From the NCBI RefSeq assembly GCF_030272615.1, contig NC_081406.1:472678400-472742399 (forward strand): DNA of 64,000 nt. The letters run 5' to 3'. Each line of letters begins with the position of its first letter. The first letter of the stretch is position 1. Shown here piece after piece: positions 10,891 through 23,790 of the stretch. The stretch is from Cryptomeria japonica (Eukaryota > Streptophyta > Pinopsida > Cupressales > Cupressaceae). The notes under the pieces were generated by a model that was given only the letters and a program-made list of their open reading frames with translations, was not told where the DNA came from and did no database searches. Position numbers and translations under genes: made by a program.

Positions 10891-13800
10891 TATTTGGCCA
10901 TAGAATCTTAGGAAACACAAATAGATAAGCTTCTTATTACAGTTTGAAAAAATTAAAAGGAAAATTTCATCCATTTTCTTCCAAAATTGAAATTTAAACA
11001 TATCCTTTGAACCATAACATATTGGAACATGCCATAAGCCTCTTTTCTATTGCAAAACTATCTAACTACATTATAGAACACTACCAAGTCACAAGATAAT
11101 CATTTGAATATGGATAGCAAGAATCTTAATAAACTAAAATTGTCCAAAGTAGTCTTAGTTACAAATTTTCTTAAAATTGAAGGACAATAGAATACCCCTC
11201 AAGCAATAACAAGATTACATAAAGCCATCTTCACTTAATCTTGGAAGCTTAAACAAAACAGATATACTTTTTCAACATTGATACAACCATTTTCCATCAT
11301 AAGAGAGTTCTTCAAAGTCCCAAGTTGAGCTCCAAGCTCCAATATCCATCCTTAAGCTGATAGGAGAAATAGCTACCATCCAACCATATATTGTTGTCAA
11401 ACACCATTGCTAATGAGAGTAATACATGAACTCATACACATACATAGAAGACATAATTTTGGAATTATGTAAAGAAACAAGATTAACATTGATGGGGAAT
11501 ATCATGTTGAATCACTTTTGATTCATCATAAGGCAAAATAAGTTTGTAACTTTGTGCTAAACCAAGAAGTGTATTTGCCAAGGGACTTCAAATTCACTAG
11601 TATGAGTAAGAAACATCCTCAAGGATCTCAAGAAACCAATAACACATCCTTGCATGGAACACAAAAACACGATAATAGATCCTCAAGGATTTGCCATATG
11701 AATGTCCTCTCAAGGACTTTAATCAAGTATATCCTCTTTAGGAGATTAAATCTCCAAATCAACCAATACTTATTCCTCCTAATCAAACTCCATCTCACTC
11801 TTGAGCTCAAAACACTTATCTCCAAGACAAGGAATAGAACAATACACCCTTTGTCTTTTACTGTCCCTATCTAATCCCTACACATGTCAAGGGCAGCTCT
11901 CAACAAGGTTAAATAACACATATATCACACAAGTAAGACTCGTTATTACATATAACCAAGCATACATATATGCTCTTTCACAAACAAGTCCTCACAACTT
12001 CAATATTCCATATTTTTGCATTTCTTTTCAAGCATAGGGGAAGGAAAGAGAGGAATCTTTTCAACATATTGATAATGTACATAGGCACTTTGAAAAATGC
12101 CATGTTCATACATAAATAAGATATACATGACAGAGAATACTAAGCAAGCACACGAGCTTAGCTTAAACAAACATCCTCTTTGACAATGAAGGGTTTTGAC
12201 TCTACATTCCATGTCCAAGTTCATGAACATCCAAGTTCCCTTTCACTTCTGTCCTCTTCACCCTTCGTCTCCAAACTCAAAATCTCAAGTGGAATTCCAA
12301 AAATCAAGCAAACCTTCCAAAATATGGAGTAGGGTTCAAGTAAGGGAAGGCCTCATCACCTTTTCTACTCAAATAGAAAAGTGACACTTGTCCATACTCA
12401 CCCAAGCACAGACCCAAAGTCAGATAAAACACTCCTAAAATTGGAAGCTCTTACACACAATTGAATGAACTTACAAAACCATTTAAAGCTCTTACGAACA
12501 TATAATATTTTCTTACAAGGCCACATTAAGCCCACATGGGTTTATTGTTCACCAGAGGAGGAGAGATCCCCATAAATGGTGGATATGTGGAGTCAAGAAA
12601 GCCAGCTAAGGCTTATTAGAAGCCTCTGCACATTTTCATACGTATCTACTATGACCAAAAGGTCAAATTTCACTCTGATATCAAGAAAATGGCATTTTAG
12701 GACATCTCTAAAAATTTCATTTCACACAAATCCGAGTTCATATTATGATTTTATTAATCCCAACACTCATACAAGATCAAGGCTCACTCCAAGATACATG
12801 GACAATATAATAACATAACAATTAAAGCATAAATGGCTTAGAAGATGATCATAAGGCTACACAGGGGCCATTGGGTTATAGTTAAGCAAAATGATGTGGC
12901 AATATTAGACAAACACAGTCAAAGTCTCAGTACCCCACAAAGTGGAGTGGCATAATGGATAATCCATGTATAACTTTCCTTCGATTCCTGTTTGCTTATT
13001 TCTGTATTCTATGCACTCAATGCCAACATTAAATCTCACTGCAGAGTGATAGTGTAAGCATAAATAGAATTAAGCCAAGAAGTACACAATCACATGCAAG
13101 ACAAATCAAATATCCAGTGATCTCAAATAATGCATGGTCAGACCCATACTGATCTTTACCTGCAATGCTGGAGGAGAGGCATACAAATCTTAACTGCTTT
13201 GTGTTATCTCTCTCTCAACTCTGTCAAGACATTGTTAAGCTGTAATGGTGTCTAGCAGCTCTATTTTAATTGAAAGATCAATTCTCAAGTTGCAATATGC
13301 GTAAATGTTTGCTTGTAAGGATTCCCAATAATTCTTGATGTACCTATGTTTCTGATTTTGCCTATTTAGTTAAATGAGGAAGGCTCATAGCTTTAGACTA
13401 CTCAAGAGTCAAGATAAATGGAATAATGCTGTTGCTCTTATCTTTCTACTTTTCATTCAAGTAAAAATTTATGTCTGCCACAAGCTTTTATGATTGTAGA
13501 ACATGTAAAGGCGCTAGTCTGAAAAATGATTAACACATTTATAAAAGATAACTAAAGAATTCTCTCTGCATTTAGCTCATATTTGTTTGGTAGGGTAATT
13601 TGCTACACATTAAATCCACATTAATAGAGATGGATTAATAGAGATGGAGGAGGCTTTCTGTCGCTTTGGATAATAGGTATTGTTTAGAAGATCTACTTAA
13701 AAGACAAAACATGCGCAGTTACAAGTCTCTGGATATCATTTTAAATCACAACAAAATAGACTGGAGTATGTTCAAGTGCACAATCCAAGAGATGTACAAG

Positions 13801-14678
13801 GTTATCTCAAAAGTAAATGGATAATTCAGTTTTTATGCAAAATAATCTTTATGTCCAAGAATAAATAGCAGAAAGGAAGCAATGTGAAGGCCATTAAATT
13901 GGACACAAGGATGTTCCATTATCACGATGGCTTCTTGGGGCAAAGGAATCAAGATTTTGGAGATGAGAAGTGGATTGGTTTCAGACTTAATGAGATTTTC
14001 TGTGCAGTTTAGGACTAGTAGGATATAGTGTTTGAGAGTTGGCGATTCTTTTCATGGACTATGAGCAGGCACCCTACTCTTGCTAAGTGCCACACCTCTT
14101 GTTTTCAATTTGTGATTTATTTTAACCCCATGGGAACTTTCCATGAACTTGCCATGAATTTGGACTTTGTATACTAAAATATTTCATCTTTTCAATTCTA
14201 ACAACTCTCTGAAATGTCCCTATTTTAATGCTGACGAATTTAATCATCTGTGATTTAAAAAATAGATTTCCAAAATATTATATCGGAAAGTGTGCTGAAC
14301 TTTTTCATGGGTTCTAGCCTGGTTAGTCATTGCATTTGCCAAGTCCTTGGATGCCAATAAGATTTTATAATTTTCTGTGACTGGATTTTTCTTGATTAAC
14401 AGGCTTTCCTTTTTGCAACCATAACTAATAGCAACAAAATTTTACTCTCTTTTAACAAAGATATGTAACCTATATACTACTGCATTCTGTGCTATTATAA
14501 TATGGCATACTGTGTTATCCTTGGAGCCAATGGATCTTTATACCTTGCTTTACCATAAGTTTGTTTTGGTTGATCTATCTGGTAGTTTTGTCTATGTTTA
14601 AATTTGTGAAAATATGTAGTACAAGTTTCACTTGATATTTTATTGTTTGTTCACTGGTTTTTGTCTTCATCATTGCAG
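10891..14678. other. No recognisable gene; probably includes intron of the helicase-like gene
   Basis: Only short frames without known motifs. Because the exon at 14679 begins at a splice acceptor, an unknown part of this stretch must be intron if that gene is real. I found no upstream exon with helicase motifs (DEAD, SAT, HRxGR) anywhere to the left. Confidence 0.5.
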
Positions 14679-15010
14679 TTGAAGAGCGATATAATAAACT
14701 CAAGGAAGAGATGAAACAACAGGACAAGGAGGATAAGCTTCTCTTGAAACAACGATTGCGTGAAAAACGAACTAAAGAGAGACGTAAAACAAAAAGGGAT
14801 GCAGCATCTGGTTCTGAGTCTGAAGATGGTGTTGTATATGACACCAAGAAATCAAAGAAGGTGTATTTCCACAGTGACAGCTCAGATGATGATATGAGCA
14901 ATGATAATGAAACAAAGAAAATGATTAATTATGCTAATTCAAAGACAGGCTCCTTGTCTATAGCCGAGCAAGAATCTTTAGCTCTTAAGCTTTTGGGGTC
15001 AAAGCAATAA
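14679..15010 (+). CDS. Terminal exon, probable DEAD-box RNA helicase of the DDX10/Dbp4 (plant RH32) type
   Basis: A pyrimidine-rich intron end closes with CATTGCAG at 14678. The exon then begins with two bases of a split codon and reads EERYNKLKEEM..., ending at TAA 15008-15010 after about 110 codons. The sequence is strongly charged: a Lys/Arg/Glu coiled-coil-like stretch containing DKEDK and LREKRTKERRK, an acidic Ser/Asp segment (SGSESEDG, HSDSSDDDMS), and the end SIAEQESLALKLLG. This order, and especially DKEDK followed by REKR-type repeats and an EQE.LALKLL end, matches my recollection of the C-terminal extension of DDX10/Dbp4 helicases, nucleolar enzymes of 40S ribosome assembly. The helicase core itself is not in the window. 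The frame is clean, unlike every other coding stretch here, so it is probably a living gene. It could instead be another nucleolar protein with a charged tail. Confidence 0.55.
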
Positions 15011-15356
15011 GGGGTTGTTCGTTACAGGTGAAAAGCCTTGTTGAAAGAGATGTCTTTGTTTAATTCAGTTGAGTTGAGTTTACCTCTTCTGGCAGTTATT
15101 TGCTTTTGCTAGTGTTGTACTTCTTACATCTAATTCAACTTCTTTTCGGAGAGTTATAGTAAAGCTTTCATGTTTTCGCTTGTGCTGTGTAAAAGCTAGA
15201 GTTTACTAAGTTTTTCATGTTGCTTTTTATCTTAAGAATATTTTTAGGATTATTAGCCGATAGGTTATATTATGTGGGAGGTTTTGACCGAAAACAAGTC
15301 TCACGCTGTGAAACAACCACTGGTTTTCTGTTAAAGTGTTCTGGTTTCCAGTTGAC
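15011..15356 (+). other. Probable 3' UTR of the helicase-like gene
   Basis: Follows the stop at 15010. T-rich with TTGT and TTTTTAT runs typical of plant 3' ends. No single polyadenylation site can be chosen with confidence. Confidence 0.35.
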
Positions 15357-15475
15357 AATCAAATCAAATCAAATCAAATCAAATCTCCGAATCAAATCAG
15401 ATTTTTAGTGGACTATCAAATCAATTGAAATCTCTGAATCAAATCAGATTTTTAGCAGGTGATCAAATCAAATGT
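15357..15475 (+). repeat. (AAATC)n microsatellite with a 47-bp duplication
   Basis: Five to six AAATC units at about 15357-15385, then two copies (starting 15381 and 15428) of a 47-bp unit containing GAATCAAATCAGATTTTTAG. Confidence 0.8.
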
Positions 15476-16899
15476 TAACTCCAAGCAATATTTTCATTTA
15501 AAAGGTTGGAAAAATTTGTCGCCAGCTCAAGAATCAAACAGCTCTCAAGCTCTGATATTTTTAGATGAGTAGACATTTTACGGAAGATTTTCATATCAAC
15601 AGAAGTGGCATTGTTGAAAAGAAACACAGAAACAACGTTCAATCAGCCTACAAATTACAATTGCTTCTCCACAAAAAATACTATGATATCTGTCTTGAGT
15701 GAGAGCCTCCTTCCTTAAAACACTAAGCTTATTCTTATCGGGGCTTTCTTTTGCATGAGCAGCATCCATCAATCTTGCTTATCTCCTTGGTGTGTCCTCT
15801 TTCAATGAGCAAATACTTTCTTCTTCCTAGTGGCTGGCTTCAAATTCTGGCAGCATATTCTTCACGCCTTTTCAAATGACGTCTTGACTATGGTTGTGTC
15901 TGATCTTCTTGCAGGCTGTGGCTTATGCTTCTTAGGAATTTGCCATCTTTAAACAGTGGTGGCCTCTTGTATGTGCGGCTGACAAAAACAGTGAAAAAAG
16001 AAAAACTTGAATTTTGGGGCAGCTCATGCTATGGCAGCCTTGCACCTCTTTTAATCCTTTAGCAGCGACTGTTCTAAATTAACATCTTTCTTTACTTTTG
16101 CAGCTCCTCCTTTTTAAACTAAAAACAAATTCAGGTTCTTTCTCCAGCTGTGACACAACAATCTTCTTTTCTTGCCTTTATGCAGTGGCCGGTTTGGGCT
16201 ACTTTTCCCTTTGCCACAATCTCCGTTCTCTTGTTGGCTGCAATCTCTTGAACCAACAATCACTTTCTCCACTTTCTAGACTTCTTTTTCTTCTTTCAAG
16301 CAGTGATAGGCTCTTCAATCTTCTAGACTTCTGTAAACTCTCCATCCTGGTCTTCTTTTCATTGACAAAAAAGGGGTTTTAATAAGATAAACAATAAAAG
16401 GTAGAATGGCTTTGGATGTCACCCAAATCCTACTGAATTCAGAGTCTATGGATGGCATGATTTGAAAGCTTGCTGAGGAAAGCTTGAAACATCAGCAGCT
16501 ATAGATTGGTTTTCGTTTGTCTCATTTTGAAGAAATTTCTTCTTTGGTAGGGTTCATTCACGTAATCTCCACTTGTATTGTTTACATATACACAGTTCTA
16601 TATTAGAATAAGCCCAGAGGATTTCAAGCTAAATTGCTTCCTAACTAAATAGTGATCTCTCACATACTGGATAAATAACACTCTAAATTCCACTAGTACT
16701 ACTTAAAATCATAATTATAAATCTGACCATGCATAAATGAACATACCTTAACCAAAGGTCACAACCCCAGTGACTGGAGCCTGACGAGTTAGTGATCAAA
16801 TGAAATAAAAGGTGTAAGAATACGAACAGAATATTCTTTCTAAAAAAAGAGAGAAAACATCCAAAGGTGCACAATGTCCTCCACAGGATGACAAGTACG

Positions 16900-17117
16900 G
16901 TTCACCAGTTGAAAAATCATAAGTGGATCACAAAAGTTCTTCATTTACAATATCTGCTAAATCTCAAATAAGCTTGTAATTTTCATTAAAAGTACATACA
17001 TTAGGACAGTTCAACAATCGAAAAATCAGAAGTGGTTCACAAGAGTTCTTTATTTACAATATCTGCTAAATCTCAAATAAACTTACAATTTTCTTCATAA
17101 AATAATACTTACATTGA
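16900..17117 (+). repeat. Tandem duplication, 109-bp period
   Basis: GTTCACCAGTTGAAAAATCA at 16900 and GTTCAACAATCGAAAAATCA at 17009 open two diverged copies that both contain TTTACAATATCTGCTAAATC. Confidence 0.8.
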
Positions 17118-18320
17118 AGTTTAGTTTGAAATTTTAATTGATTGATAAAAGAACCTAAATAAATCTTTTAGCAATCATATTCAGAAGAGGAGATTCAATG
17201 GGTAACCAAAAGAAATTAAGTCAAAATTTCAACAATTTATAAGCAATTCAATATGGACATTGTAAAATTAAGTAACATTTAAAAAAATAAATTTATTGAA
17301 TTAAATTCTAAAGATTCAATATATATTTAGCATTGCAATTTTGAGTTCTAAGTACACTTTTTACTTGAGTCATTTAACAACATTTAGATAATATTCTCTC
17401 CAATACACTAATTTTTTTCTTAATTTCCAGATGCTTAAATTTTAGTTAGATATAAATTAATTGGAGATAAATTCATAAAGCTCTAACTATACTATCTATG
17501 AGTTATTTAACAATATTTATATACTGTTCCAACAAACTGCTCGAAGTGAGCAATTAACTGAAATCTAGTGAACTACCAAGCTTACCGTAGTTACTCATTA
17601 CAGAGATGCATACCCAAAATATTTTTATGTGCATCAACATATCCCTACATTCTCTTTGTAATTGTATTACTCGGTCAATTTATTTATATACATACATCTA
17701 CATGATAGAATAGGGGTCACTCTCATATTAACGATTATCATTAAATACCTTATCTCACACTCACACTGACGGTTATCATTAATAACATATCTCACAACTT
17801 TTGCGAAGTGTCGGAAACACTAACACTTTTATCCTTGTTTTCTAATTTTTTTCCTCGATGTTAGGGCCACACCCACAATCTGTTCAAGCTTTCTGAACTT
17901 CCTCATTTTTGTCATTATTTCCACAATATCCACATTATCAATAATTGCCATAGTGTTCGTGGAAGAATCAACTACTACAAAATTCACTCATGCAATCATT
18001 AACGAATTATATAACTCAGTTTATCAGCATTTGATATCAATAAGTTGAATTGAAAGGGTTCAACATCACCAAAAGAGACAAGAAACATGTACCATGAGCA
18101 TATATATATTATTACCTCGGATACTAGAAACTATTTTCATTGCCTTTCTTTGCAGTTTTCACTTAACATATGAAGTGAGATATAATTTTTATGTTGAAAA
18201 ACAAAACCATTTGATCAATACCATTTTTTTTTTTAATTCATATAGTTGCACATTTTTTTATTTTTATGTTTTTTTTGGCAAAAGTGGCAAGCCACCATAA
18301 TAAATTATTATTAAATATAA

Positions 18321-18375
18321 AATATTTACAAAACTGGCTTAGATATAGTTGCTTTACAAAACTGGCTCAGATATA
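18321..18375 (+). repeat. Tandem duplication, about 28-bp period
   Basis: Two near-identical units of TTTACAAAACTGGCT(T/C)AGATATAGTTGC. Confidence 0.75.
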
Positions 18376-18515
18376 GTTGCACATTTGATCATTGAGAATT
18401 GTTGTATTTTTAATATATACAAATTGTTTTTGTTCATCTTTAACATTTATGACGAGTTATTAATTATCAGCTCCATTCTATATTTGATATAGCATATTGT
18501 GTCAATTATGACTAA

Positions 18516-18625
18516 TTTTTTGTGTTTTTAATATTATTTTTATATACAATATGGACATACTAAATTAGAGTTTTTTGTGTTTTTAATATTATTTTTATAT
18601 ACAATATGGACATATTAAATTATAC
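18516..18625 (+). repeat. Tandem duplication, 55-bp period
   Basis: The unit beginning TTTTTTGTGTTTTTAATATT and containing ATACAATATGGACATA occurs at 18516 and again at 18571 with one or two differences. Confidence 0.8.
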
Positions 18626-21250
18626 TCTAGATAAAAATATCACTGGTCTGCCATAGAAAACCATGAACCCAACTAGTAAATTAGGATTTTGATAAACAAA
18701 TTTAGGCATCTTCCATATTTCTTAAATTACCCAATAGCCTTTGATTAACTATGCACCACTTTGATATCTACACACCTAAAACAATTTCTCAAACCATTTA
18801 GTATTTTTATCTAGATATTGTTTATTAATTCATTTAGTGATCCTAAAAAATTGAAATCTTGTACTCACTATTAAGTTTGGATAACATTTACACCATGCTC
18901 ATATCCCTCAACCTTCGGTACATGCATCAAATCATGCCTATTTTGACAGCCCATAGCAGAAATCTCTAACAACCAACTCATGAAGGAAAATATTTTTTTC
19001 CTTCATTTTGTGTACTACAAGAGATGACATACGGATGAAAGAATACTCAAAATTTATAGTATTCCTTTTGTAAAATCAAATTTAAATAATTTTAATCAAT
19101 AATTTTTGTTTCCCATCATAATCTTCATATTCAATCTTTTATGAATCTTTATGTTTATTTATTGTGATCTCAATTTTGATTTTGTTCTTTATCTTATTTA
19201 TAATAATTCTTTGAATGAAGGATAAGTTTTTGTTTTAAACATTGACTAATAGTTAACATCTTTAAATGTCATTTAGTTTTATTTGATGGGAGTTAAAAAT
19301 CTACTAAATAAACTAGATTTTAATTCTAATGAAAAAAAAATGTGTAGGAAGAAAATAAATGACCAACTAAAAAGCTTTTTCCAACTCATTTCATACAAGC
19401 AAAGAGAATTATCGACTACAAATTCCTCAAATTTGATATTGTTACAAATATTTCCTCCAATTGATTGCAAGCAAATATGTAATACAAATAGTTTTTAAAT
19501 GTTGTACAATTTTATTGTTTCACAAAATTATATATGCAAAAAAATATATACATCCTTAACATATTTATTACATATATTTTCTATTAGCGTAATCCTTGCA
19601 CCTCCTTTTGGTGCAAGTGCTAGAATATGAAGCTTTAAATGAGTAAATTTCATGGAAATGGTTGAATTTTAAACTTTATAGCCCTCCCTAAGAAAATAGT
19701 CTTTATTTTTGGGAAAAGTTAAGACTTGAATTTAATTGGATATTGTTGTCGTTATTAATGAGTGTTGCTCCATTAAGATGGTTAATGTATTGTATATTTC
19801 TAGGTCATTGATTTTCTTCACTACATAGAACTGCAAGGATGCATTATGAAATTAGTTTTTTTCTTTTGAACAATATATGTGCTAATGAGAATCAACACTA
19901 GCTAGGAGCACTTGTGGCATAGATTGAAACACAATCTTTTGTTGTTTATGAAAACACTTTAAATATAGTTTAAACCTTTGTGAAGGAAAATAAACTTTTG
20001 GCTTAGTCTAGGCTAGTCCAATAAAATTTATACACAAGTATATATAATCTAATTTGATTAATTTAATATGTTGGATTATGGAATTTACAATATTGTAGTC
20101 ATAATTAAATGTAAAACAAAAATGAAAACAAATTTATTTTGCTTGATAATTGAAGTATGCATTAAGTGTAATATTTGGATTTGAATTTGATGCATCTTAG
20201 AGATAAGAAGAGTAACAAATCAGTAATCATCTCAATATTAAAATATTTTGTTAGTGTTACATGAAGGCAAGTCTAGAGTTTAGGGATGAATTTGAGATTG
20301 CAAGTTTGTCTTGTACTTGAAAACTTGTATTATAGATTGTTTTTTTTACTTCGCTTATGTATCTTGATTTCTTGTGCTTGTTGATACTTGTGAACTAACA
20401 ATATTTATAAATACCTTTGTGGGGTCGTTCGTTTGTTGTTATAGGACATTCTCTAGGAATGATCATGTAGAGTTAGGTGCTTTTTATTAATCAAGCGAAG
20501 TGTGTAATTGTGAAATGTTTGCTTAATTTTCATGTGATAAATGAATGAATTTAGTAAGTCCTATGCAAGAAGGGTAAAGGTGGGAGATCAATTCAAATTG
20601 AATTTGAATTTTTAAATGTGGGTGGTGTGAGTTTGCTATTCCAAAGGCCCTAAGATTGCAAACTAGTCTGTAGACATGAAAGGGGTTAAATTATAGTAGG
20701 TAGTTTGTACATGGGAATGTGCGCATATGGTGAATGTATAGTAATGTGTAAACATATGGATATAAATGAGGGGTGAGAATGTATGAATAATTTTAAGAGT
20801 AAGTGGATATGAGACAAGGGACTTGATTTTGCAAAAAATTATGCTTTTTGTTATTTTATATACCAAAGCACTCCTCAAAATAAATACAAAACTAAATATG
20901 ATCTAATAGAGGTGTATAAAATTCACTATAAGTTTTGCCTCTTGAAGTATATCCAAATTTCAGAATGATTAGGCATCGAAAATCATGTAACACTCACAAA
21001 AGTGCTACCAAGTAGATATTAAGAAATCATAGAATATTGTTGAGGTGTCCATGTAAAGCAATGAAATTTGCGAGGATATGTTCATGTTTCACCTTCTATG
21101 TAAAAACTAAAGATGAAATCCTGTTAAGTACTTGTAGTTGTCTACCTAAATAAGCATGAAATTAACAATTGGCTATATTGGGAGAAGACAATGTGTTATG
21201 AAGGCAAGGAAAAATAATATATGAAAAATGAATGTAATCTAAGCATATAT

Positions 21251-21326
21251 TGGTGGAATAAATAATTTATATATTAATTATTCACTTAATTGCATTAAGT
21301 CACTAAATAATCGATGCCTTAGTTAG
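21251..21326 (+). repeat. 5' LTR of the mini-element, left piece
   Basis: The first 76 bases of the LTR, interrupted by the Tat element at GTTAG. The sequence resumes at 38722 and aligns with 40563-41057. Confidence 0.85.
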
Positions 21327-23111
21327 TGTAGTCACATAAATCTGTCCACTCAATTAAATGAATATTTAGTATTTATTTGATTATTTAACCATCAATCAAT
21401 AATTAATTAAATTAATATTTAATTAATTCATCTTAACCCTCTTCTCCTATTAATTAAATAAATTATTTATTTAAGTCACTTAACCAAATTCAGACCATTA
21501 ATTAAATAAATAAATCATATTTGTTTAATTAAATCTTCTCTCACATTTAAATAAATTAATATTTATTTAAATCCCCCAAAATCCCATCTCTCACATTTAA
21601 ATAAAAAATCACCTTTATCCTCCACCCACTTGCATTTTCCTACAAATGCAAGTTGCACAACTATTTTAAATTATTTATTTAAAATCCTATTTATCCTCAC
21701 CCACTTGAAACCTTTAATGGTTTCCCTTAAAGTCTTCAAACTTAATGACTTCCTTCTAGAGTCTTCTCAAGCCTTTAATGGTTTCCATTAAAGTCTTCAA
21801 ACTTAATGGCTTCCTTCTAGAGTTTTCTCAAGCCTTTAATGGTTTTCTTTAAAGTCTTCAAACTTAATGGCTTCCTTCTAGAGTCTTCTTAAGCCTTTAA
21901 TGGTTTCCCTCAAAGTCTTCAAGCATTTAATGTTTTATCTTCCTTTTTCTCATGTAAATAAATTAAGATTTATTTAAATAAAATCCAAAATTCACATTCA
22001 CATTTAAATAAATTAATATTTATTTAAATATCTATCCAAATGCAAATTACACCATTTAATTGAAATAAATGATTTTATTTCAATTGAAAATCCCAAAATT
22101 CCTCCCACTTGCATTCTCCTACAAAATCCACTTGCATGCCTAAATCCCTTCTAGATTCTTTTAACGACTTTTAATTAGCCTAATCCTATCCTAATCATTG
22201 TCACATTCCTAAATAAAAGGAAGTCACTTCTCAAAAACCTCCAAAGTCTTCAATAACCATTAAAGGTTTTATGTCTTCAAATGGTTAACCTCTAAAGTCT
22301 TCCAAACCATTAAAGACTCTTACATAACCATTTATGGTTAACTCACCTTTTACCATTGAATAGAGACTTTACTCTAACTTAACCATCTTTTGACTCGTGG
22401 GTCTCTTCAAAGCATTTATTTCTTTGACTAAGGTAACCGTTTAACCCTTACACATTCATTTATCCCTTGGATAAAAGGAATATCCATTAACCTAACCCTA
22501 ACCCAACCCCCTAGGGTAACCATCATGTCCCCTCAAGCATTCAATGCTCCTTATCTTTTCTCTCAAGCCTCCTCATGGTGACACTTGTCAACATGGGATT
22601 GGGTTGAAAGTCTCACATGGATTGAATATCTTTCAATCCTAACCCTTGTTAAGATTGCTCAATCTTAACCCTTCATTTCCCCATTTCTTTTATAAATAGA
22701 ACCCTTCTCCTCAAGCAAAGAAGGAAGCATTAGAGTATAGTTGTTATACTGGTATTAGCATAGAGCTTTTTCATAGCATCACTATTTACACTTGCATAGC
22801 ATTTGCTTATCATATTCAACCATCTTGAATCTCCATATGACATCCATGGCTAGTGCTAAAAGCTGAGAGCTACACTCATGTGGAACTTGGAGAGGAGAGG
22901 AACAAGGGAGGAGCAACTATGAGCATCTTGATTAGCATTTGAAAGAGTATAGTTTATCTATTCTATGTTTGTATGCTTTTTATTTCATGCTTAATATCTC
23001 TCTTGATGTCTGTTTAGGATAATCTTTTGTTGCTAACACTAACGTTTGTTTCTTGTGCTCTTGTGTGTGTTGCCATCAAACATATTTTCTAATCCTTTTT
23101 GCAGAGCATCA
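21327..23111 (+). repeat. Tat 5' LTR (1,785 bp)
   Basis: Starts TGTAGTCACA and ends AGAGCATCA. It contains AT-rich TTAATTAAAT palindromes (21390-21480), a four-unit 61-bp tandem repeat, and a TATAAATAG box at 22691. From the box, transcription would start about 30 bases downstream. Aligns end to end with 36910-38716. Confidence 0.9.
21711..21940 (+). repeat. 61-bp tandem repeat inside the Tat LTR (four copies)
   Basis: CCTTTAATGG starts at 21711, 21772, 21833 and 21894, each followed by TTCAAACTTAATG(G/A)CTTCC or a variant. The same array is in the 3' LTR (starts 37325, 37386, 37447 and 37508), so it predates this insertion. Confidence 0.85.
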
Positions 23112-23113
23112 TT

Positions 23114-23131
23114 TGGTGAACCGGACGTGAA
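23114..23131 (+). promoter_or_regulatory. Primer-binding site of the Tat element
   Basis: TGGTGAACCGGACGTGAA lies two bases after the LTR end, in the expected position and starting with the TGG that pairs with tRNA CCA. I cannot name the tRNA. Confidence 0.65.
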
Positions 23132-23189
23132 TCCAACACCCAACAACATTTTTTATTACAAAAACTAACTTTTTTGACTGTTTCGCTTG

Positions 23190-23440
23190 ACACACAAGTC
23201 GCGCTTTGACGCTTTTGCTCGTGTTTTAGGGCTATTACAAGTTGATATTCTAGTGCTATTGTCTCAAATTTAGCGGTATTGTCCGTGATTTAGCGCTTTT
23301 GAGTATTAAGTAGCGCTTTTGTCATTGTTTTAGCGCACTTGTTCTAGCAGTTAAATTTTTTAGTTTAGTGCGTTTGTCCACGTTTTAGCGCGTTTGTGTT
23401 AAGTAGCGCTTCTGTTTTCACACATAGTAGCGCTATTGTA
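23190..23440 (+). repeat. 20-bp-phased TAGCGC motif array in the Tat leader
   Basis: Copies of TAG(C/T)GC(T/G/A)(T/A)TTGT begin at 23251, 23271, 23291, 23311 and 23331, exactly 20 bases apart. They continue more loosely at 23345, 23366, 23386, 23404 and 23428, with weaker copies before (23207 and 23227). The core AGCGCT is palindromic. The array lies just after the primer site, where packaging or dimerisation signals are usual. Confidence 0.8.
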
Positions 23441-23593
23441 ACAAAACGTTGTAAAAAAAGGCCATGTAACCGATAAAATAAATTTTCTTAGGCTTGTGGA
23501 AGCCCACCATATGGTTGGATTTTACTAACCTTTTTGCTTCATGTGCAGGTTTTAAACTAACCTCGTTTGTTACTTAAAATTAAAAACTTTCAT

Positions 23594-23790
23594 TTGGTGC
23601 TCTAAAACTCAACAACACAAATTTCATTTCTTGCAAGTTAGAATCCATTTTGTTTTGATGCTCTAAAACTCAACAACACAAATTTCATTCCTTGCAAGTT
23701 AGGATCCATTTTGTTTTGGTGCCCTAAAACTCAACAACACAAATTTCATTCATTGCAAGTTAGGGATACATTTTATTTTGGTGCTTAAAA
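23594..23790 (+). repeat. 61-62 bp tandem repeat in the Tat leader
   Basis: CTCTAAAACTCAACAACACA-type units start at 23600, 23661 and 23722, with a decayed fourth at about 23784. Each contains CTTGCAAGTTAG(A/G)ATCCATTTT or a variant. Confidence 0.85.

Larger units (their letters stand above)
15476..21245. other. Intergenic AT-rich DNA without recognisable genes
   Basis: All frames are short and motif-free. A degenerate ATATCAGAGCTTGAG at about 15547-15561 (minus strand) resembles a Copia primer site, but no LTR pair could be found. The small tandem duplications listed separately are the only clear structure. Confidence 0.55.

Noticed and set aside
12660-12690. Minus-strand TGATATCAGAGTG resembling a Copia primer site
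   Set aside because: No LTR end in CA precedes it and no second LTR or PPT is visible nearby.
15547-15561. Minus-strand ATATCAGAGCTTGAG resembling a primer site
   Set aside because: No flanking LTR pair or coding remnants were found, so it is likely chance or too decayed.
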